Positions 60,099-64,000 of a DNA stretch of 64,000 nucleotides are shown piece after piece (the stretch's first letter is position 1; the number at the start of each line of letters is the position of its first letter). The DNA comes from Rhizobium etli CFN 42 (lineage in GTDB: Bacteria; Pseudomonadota; Alphaproteobacteria; Rhizobiales; Rhizobiaceae). The position numbers were made by a program, and so were the translations under genes. The notes under the pieces were generated by a model. It was given only the letters and a program-made list of their open reading frames with translations. It did no database searches and had not been told where the DNA came from. The stretch spans positions 1 through 64,000 of the forward strand of contig NC_007764.1 in assembly GCF_000092045.1 (NCBI RefSeq), given 5' to 3'.

Positions 60099-60547
60099 GA
60101 CGGTTTCCTCTTCAGCATCGCCGTGCGCAGGCACTGGCAGACGACCTCGTCGCGCTGGTTCAAGGTGACATGCCGGAAGGTGACGAGGCCGGCATCGGGG
60201 CGGGAGTTCGAGCGGCGCAACTCCGTCACCTCGGTTTCGACCCGCAGCGTATCGCCGATGAAGACCGGTTTCGGCATCGTCACCTTGTCATAACCGAGAT
60301 TGGTGACGAGCGTGCCGAGCGTCGTGTCGCCGACCGAAAGGCCGACGGTGAGCGCAAAGGTGAAGGTGCCGTTGACGACGATCCGGCCGAATTCGGTGCC
60401 GGCGGCATAATCGGCATCGAGATGCAGCGGCTGCGGATTGTGGGAAAGCGTGGTGAACAACAGGTTGTCGGTCTCGGTGACCGTGCGGCGGATCTCATGA
60501 GCGATGCGGTCGCCGACCGCCCATTCGTCGAAATAGCGGCCGGCCAT
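60095..60547 (-). CDS. MaoC-family acyl-CoA hydratase/dehydratase
   Basis: 150-residue hot-dog-fold protein. The hydratase motif is visible in RTVTETDNLLFTTLSHNPQP followed by LHLDADYAAGTEFG, with the catalytic aspartate/histidine pair in TDNLLFTTLSHNPQPLH. The start ATG 60547 overlaps the carboxylase stop by one base (ATGA), and its own stop overlaps the lyase start. It would hydrate an unsaturated CoA ester formed after carboxylation, such as 3-methylglutaconyl-CoA or mesaconyl-CoA. Confidence 0.85.
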   Translation of the reverse strand: MAGRYFDEWAVGDRIAHEIRRTVTETDNLLFTTLSHNPQPLHLDADYAAGTEFGRIVVNGTFTFALTVGLSVGDTTLGTLVTNLGYDKVTMPKPVFIGDTLRVETEVTELRRSNSRPDAGLVTFRHVTLNQRDEVVCQCLRTAMLKRKPS

Positions 60548-62412
60548 CACTCCTGCTCCTTGATGACGGTGACGACCAGCTGGTTTTCCGAAACACGGAC
60601 GCTGGAGGAAACCTGCAATTTCCCGACGATGCCGTCGAAGGGCGCGCGCAGCGCATGTTCCATTTTCATCGCTTCCACAGTCAGCAGACGGTCGCCCTTG
60701 GTGACACGGTCGCCTTCGGCGACATCCACCGAGATGACGAGGCCTGGCATCGGCGAGAGGATCGCGCCATCGCCCGCGCCGTGATTTGCCTCGATTTCGC
60801 CCGCATGGGGAAGGCCGATCGGCCAGGCATTGCCCGCGTCGAAAAGCACTGTCGCCTCGTCCATCTCGACGGCATTTGCTTCGAGATCGGCGCGCGCGCG
60901 TCCCCAATGAAGGTGACCGTCGATGCGCAGGCGCACGCGGCTGTCGCCTGGCCCAGCGATGCGGAAGCCGGTCAGCGCGGACCAGGGATCGCCATGTGCA
61001 GCCTTCGAAAGTGCCGTGGCCGCCCTGTCGATGACGCTTTCATCGGGCTCCCTTGTTACAAGGCTTTCGCCGTGTCGGTCGAGGAAGCCGGTGTCGATCC
61101 GTGCGGCGCGAAAATCCGGCTCGATGGCGATGCGGGCGAGAAGGCCGGCATTGGATCTGACCGGCCAGACCTCGATCTCGGCGCAGGCGACTGCGAGCTT
61201 CGAAAGCGCTGTCTCGCGGTTCGGCCCATGCGCGATGATCTTGGCGATCATCGGATCGTAAAAAGCGGTGATCTCATCGCCCTCAACGACGCCGCTGTCG
61301 ACGCGGACGGTTCTGGGGAGTTTGAGATGTTCGAGCCGGCCAATCGAGGGCAGGTAGCCGGCGCCAGGATTTTCGGCATAGAGCCGGGCTTCGAAGGCCC
61401 AGCCGCTCATGACGATCTCATCCTGGCTTTTCGGCAGCGGCTCGCCGCTCGCGACCTTCAGCTGCCAGAGCACCAGATCCTCGCCGGTGATTGCTTCAGT
61501 GACCGGATGCTCCACTTGCAGGCGCGTGTTCATCTCCATGAACCAGATACGATCGGGATGCAGGCCTTGGGAAGCGTCGGCGATGAATTCGATGGTGCCG
61601 GCGCCGACATAGTTCACCGCTTTTGCCGCCCTCACCGCCGCATCGCAGATCGCAGCGCGGGTAACGGCATCGAGCCCTGGGGCAGGGGCTTCCTCCATGA
61701 CTTTCTGATGGCGGCGCTGCAGCGAGCAGTCGCGCTCGAAGAGGTGGACGCAGTTGCCATGCTGGTCGGCGAAAACCTGCACCTCGATGTGGCGCGGATT
61801 GGCGATATATCGTTCGATCAAAACGCGATCGTCGCCGAAGGAGGCCGCTGCCTCACGGCGGCAGGAGACGAGAAGCTCGCTGAAATCCTCACGCCGGTCG
61901 ACACGGCGCATGCCCTTGCCGCCGCCGCCGGCAACCGCCTTGATGAGCACGGGATAACCGGTGGCATCGGCCTCGGCCGCCAGCCTTGCTTCGCTCTGGT
62001 CCGGCCCGAGATAGCCGGGGGTCACCGGCACGCCGGCTGCCTGCATCAGTTCCTTCGCGGCGTCTTTAAGCCCCATCGCCCGGATGGCAGCCGGCGGCGC
62101 GCCGACCCAGAGAATGCCGGCCTTCTCGACCGCTTCGGCAAATTCGGCATTCTCCGAAAGAAAACCGTAGCCCGGATGGATTGCGGCCGCGCCGGTTTTG
62201 CGGGCTGCTTCGAGGATGCGTGCCTCAGACAGATAGCTTTCGCGGGCCGGCGGCGGCCCGATGGCGACCGCTTCGTCCGCCTCCCGCACGAAGGGCAGGC
62301 CGGCGTCGGCCTCGGAGTAGACGGCGATCGTGCGGATGCCGGCAGCCTTTGCCGTGCGGATGATGCGGCGGGCGATTTCGCCCCGGTTGGCGATGAGCAG
62401 GCTTTCCATCAT
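60547..62412 (-). CDS. Acyl-CoA carboxylase alpha subunit, biotin carboxylase plus biotin carrier (methylcrotonyl-CoA carboxylase-like)
   Basis: 621-residue biotin-dependent carboxylase subunit. The N-terminal biotin carboxylase starts LLIANRGEIARRIIRTAK, the ATP-grasp glycine loop is KAVAGGGGKGMR, and EMNTRLQVEHPVTEAITGED is the metal-binding signature. The C-terminal carrier domain has biotinyl Lys583 in EAMKMEH. It matches MccA/AtuF-type subunits that pair with the beta subunit just upstream to carboxylate 3-methylcrotonyl-CoA, geranyl-CoA or similar. ATGs at 62412 and 62409 are both possible; GAGG lies just before them. Confidence 0.88.
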   Translation of the reverse strand: MMESLLIANRGEIARRIIRTAKAAGIRTIAVYSEADAGLPFVREADEAVAIGPPPARESYLSEARILEAARKTGAAAIHPGYGFLSENAEFAEAVEKAGILWVGAPPAAIRAMGLKDAAKELMQAAGVPVTPGYLGPDQSEARLAAEADATGYPVLIKAVAGGGGKGMRRVDRREDFSELLVSCRREAAASFGDDRVLIERYIANPRHIEVQVFADQHGNCVHLFERDCSLQRRHQKVMEEAPAPGLDAVTRAAICDAAVRAAKAVNYVGAGTIEFIADASQGLHPDRIWFMEMNTRLQVEHPVTEAITGEDLVLWQLKVASGEPLPKSQDEIVMSGWAFEARLYAENPGAGYLPSIGRLEHLKLPRTVRVDSGVVEGDEITAFYDPMIAKIIAHGPNRETALSKLAVACAEIEVWPVRSNAGLLARIAIEPDFRAARIDTGFLDRHGESLVTREPDESVIDRAATALSKAAHGDPWSALTGFRIAGPGDSRVRLRIDGHLHWGRARADLEANAVEMDEATVLFDAGNAWPIGLPHAGEIEANHGAGDGAILSPMPGLVISVDVAEGDRVTKGDRLLTVEAMKMEHALRAPFDGIVGKLQVSSSVRVSENQLVVTVIKEQE

Positions 62413-62418
62413 GCCGCC

Positions 62419-64000
62419 TCACATCCGGAACACGCCGAAGCGCGGCCCTTTCGGGATCGGCGCATTCAGGCAGGCGGAGAAAGCAAGGCCGAGCACGTCC
62501 CGCGTCCGACTGGGATCGATGATGCCGTCGTCCCAGAGGCGGGCGGTGGCATAATAGGGATTGCCTTCGGCCTCGTAGCTGGCGCGGATCGGCGCCTTGA
62601 AAGCCTCCTCTTCTTTGACAGGCCAATTCTCTCCGCGCGCCTCCAGCGCGTCGCGGCGGATGGTGGCGAGCACGGAAGCCGCCTGTTCGCCGCCCATGAC
62701 GCTGATGCGGCTGTTCGGCCAGGTGAAGAGGAAACGCGGGCGATAGGCGCGGCCGCACATGCCGTAATTGCCCGCGCCGAAACTGCCGCCGATGATGACG
62801 GTGACCTTCGGCACGGTCGCCGTCGCGACCGCCGTCACCAGCTTTGCCCCGTCCTTGGCGATGCCGCCGGCCTCATAGCGGCCGCCGACCATGAAACCGG
62901 AGATATTCTGCAGGAACAGCAACGGCACGCGGCGCTGACAGGCGAGCTCGATGAAATGCGCACCCTTCAGCGCGCTTTCGGAAAAGAGCACGCCATTATT
63001 GGCGATGACGGCGACCGGCATGCCCCAGATGCGGGCGAAGCCGCAGATCAGCGTGGAGCCGTAGAGCGGCTTGAACTCATGCAGTTCCGAGCCGTCGACG
63101 ATCCTGCCGATCACCTCGCGCACGTCATAGGGCGAGCGCACGTCATCGGGGATGAGGCCAAGGAGATCGTCCGCATCGAGTTTCGGCGGCCGCGGAGGCT
63201 GGATGTCGATATCGACAGATTTGACGCTGTTGAGGCTGGCGACGATGTCGCGCATGAGGAGGAGCGCATGTTCGTCATTCTCGGCGACATGATCGACAAC
63301 GCCGGAGCGGCGGCCATGGGTCTCGGCGCCGCCGAGCTCTTCGGCCGAGATGATCTCGCCGGTGGCGGCTTTGACCAGTGGCGGACCTGCGAGGAAGATC
63401 GTGCCCTGATTGCGCACGATCACCGTCTCGTCGGACATGGCCGGCACGTAGGCGCCACCGGCCGTGCAGCTTCCCATGACGCAGGCGATCTGCGCAATGC
63501 CTTCGGCCGACATCTGCGCCTGATTGTAGAAGATCGCGCCGAAATGGTCGCGGTCGGGAAAGACCTCGGCCTGATGCGGAAGATTGGCGCCGCCGCTATC
63601 CACCAGATAGAGGCAGGGCAGCCGGTTCTGCAGGGCGATTTCCTGCGCCCTGAGATGTTTCTTGACCGTCATCGGGAAATAGGCGCCGCCCTTTACGGTC
63701 GCGTCATTGGCGACGATCATCACCTCGCGGCCGCAAACGCGGCCGATGCCCGATATGATACCGGCGCCCGGCGCCTCGTTGCCATACATGCCGTTGGCCG
63801 CCAGCGTGCCGATCTCCAGGAAGGGGCTGCCGGCATCGAGCAGGAGCTGAATGCGGTCGCGCGGCAGGAGCTTGCCCTTGCCGGTATGGCGCTCGCGCGC
63901 CGTCGGCGATCCGCCCTCACGCGCTTTCGCAGAACGCTCGTAGAGTTCGTCGATAAGCGCTCGGTTCTTGGCGGTATTGGCTTTGAAGCTTTCGCTGTCG
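62419..64000 (-). CDS. Acyl-CoA carboxylase beta subunit (carboxyltransferase), 5' end outside window
   Basis: Carboxyltransferase subunit of a biotin-dependent acyl-CoA carboxylase, open to the window edge, about 527 residues seen. The part before the internal ATG at 63789 is in frame and conserved ([20 protein letters not shown], then [20 protein letters not shown]), so the real start lies beyond 64000. VNGLYGN-like [18 protein letters not shown], the crotonase-fold oxyanion segments [20 protein letters not shown] and [20 protein letters not shown], and [15 protein letters not shown] match methylcrotonyl-CoA carboxylase beta. It is 6 bp from the alpha subunit gene. Confidence 0.9.
   Translation of the reverse strand, partial: DSESFKANTAKNRALIDELYERSAKAREGGSPTARERHTGKGKLLPRDRIQLLLDAGSPFLEIGTLAANGMYGNEAPGAGIISGIGRVCGREVMIVANDATVKGGAYFPMTVKKHLRAQEIALQNRLPCLYLVDSGGANLPHQAEVFPDRDHFGAIFYNQAQMSAEGIAQIACVMGSCTAGGAYVPAMSDETVIVRNQGTIFLAGPPLVKAATGEIISAEELGGAETHGRRSGVVDHVAENDEHALLLMRDIVASLNSVKSVDIDIQPPRPPKLDADDLLGLIPDDVRSPYDVREVIGRIVDGSELHEFKPLYGSTLICGFARIWGMPVAVIANNGVLFSESALKGAHFIELACQRRVPLLFLQNISGFMVGGRYEAGGIAKDGAKLVTAVATATVPKVTVIIGGSFGAGNYGMCGRAYRPRFLFTWPNSRISVMGGEQAASVLATIRRDALEARGENWPVKEEEAFKAPIRASYEAEGNPYYATARLWDDGIIDPSRTRDVLGLAFSACLNAPIPKGPRFGVFRM

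Noticed and set aside
1..64000. tRNA, rRNA, CRISPR arrays, riboswitches, integrase or complete insertion sequences
   Set aside because: I looked for cloverleaf-like conserved arms, regular repeat-spacer patterns, transposase motifs and known riboswitch cores and saw none. A covariance-model and insertion-sequence search would be decisive.

Overview
This is about 64 kb of high-GC DNA from an alphaproteobacterium, most likely a Rhizobium of the leguminosarum/etli type. The pointers are the density of ABC importers and FCD-GntR/LacI regulators, codon use, a decayed PmtA-like lipid methyltransferase, and a REP-like palindrome of a kind familiar from rhizobia. It reads as accessory DNA (plasmid or chromosomal island): self-contained catabolic modules, two toxin-antitoxin pairs, and many gene fragments between modules. 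I saw no rRNA, tRNA, CRISPR array, complete insertion sequence or replication origin.

Layout. (1) 84-739: minus-strand Phd/ParE-type toxin-antitoxin pair with a palindromic operator. (2) 905-13522: plus-strand organosulfur block. Two luciferase-like (LLM) monooxygenases, an M20 deacylase, a GNAT acetyltransferase, a cystine-type ABC importer (permease fused to ATPase, plus two paralogous binding proteins), a third LLM enzyme, a DsbA-fold isomerase and an FMN reductase resemble the Bacillus S-alkylcysteine/2-succinocysteine salvage (ytm/ytn, sna-cmo-snd-tcy) gene set. Small proteins, a serine hydrolase and a ChaC-like glutathione-degrading enzyme follow. (3) 13581-17864: tauABC-like importer, divergent from an FAD/NAD(P) protein. 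A TTTATAGA motif recurs in front of three of these sulfur units. (4) 18010-30476: FCD-GntR regulator and a long plus-strand catabolic operon (DUF1185, alpha/beta hydrolase, flavin reductase, LLM monooxygenase, aldehyde dehydrogenase, NIPSNAP, polyamine-type ABC importer, succinate-semialdehyde dehydrogenase, PhnD-like binding protein). Its enzyme content matches the Acinetobacter trigonelline (N-methylnicotinate) pathway TgnA-E. A strong palindrome marks its promoter.

(5) 30526-31437: RidA fragment and a ParD/ParE-like pair. (6) 31493-39080: alpha-L-rhamnosidase and sugar ABC importer on the minus strand, divergent from a LacI regulator across a perfect 11-bp-arm inverted repeat. (7) 39133-43957: sugar-acid catabolism (DapA-family lyase, GntR regulator, IlvD/Edd dehydratase, RraA-family aldolase), interrupted by remnants of an M24 peptidase and probably an alpha-L-fucosidase lying tail to tail. 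(8) 44113-50655: a decaying redox cluster (HxlR/azoreductase, NmrA-like protein, frameshifted SDR, frameshifted DsbA-family gene, thioredoxin-reductase-like protein, TetR, methyltransferase). (9) 51136-59253: complete RND tripartite efflux system with its own two-component system. The two efflux promoters share a 43-bp operator-like element. (10) 59262-64000: minus-strand acyl-CoA carboxylase beta (cut by the window edge) and alpha subunits, a MaoC hydratase and a CitE-type lyase, probably degrading a branched acyl-CoA.

Gene identities come from reading translations and motifs by eye; no database search was run. Pathway substrates are inferences from gene content.
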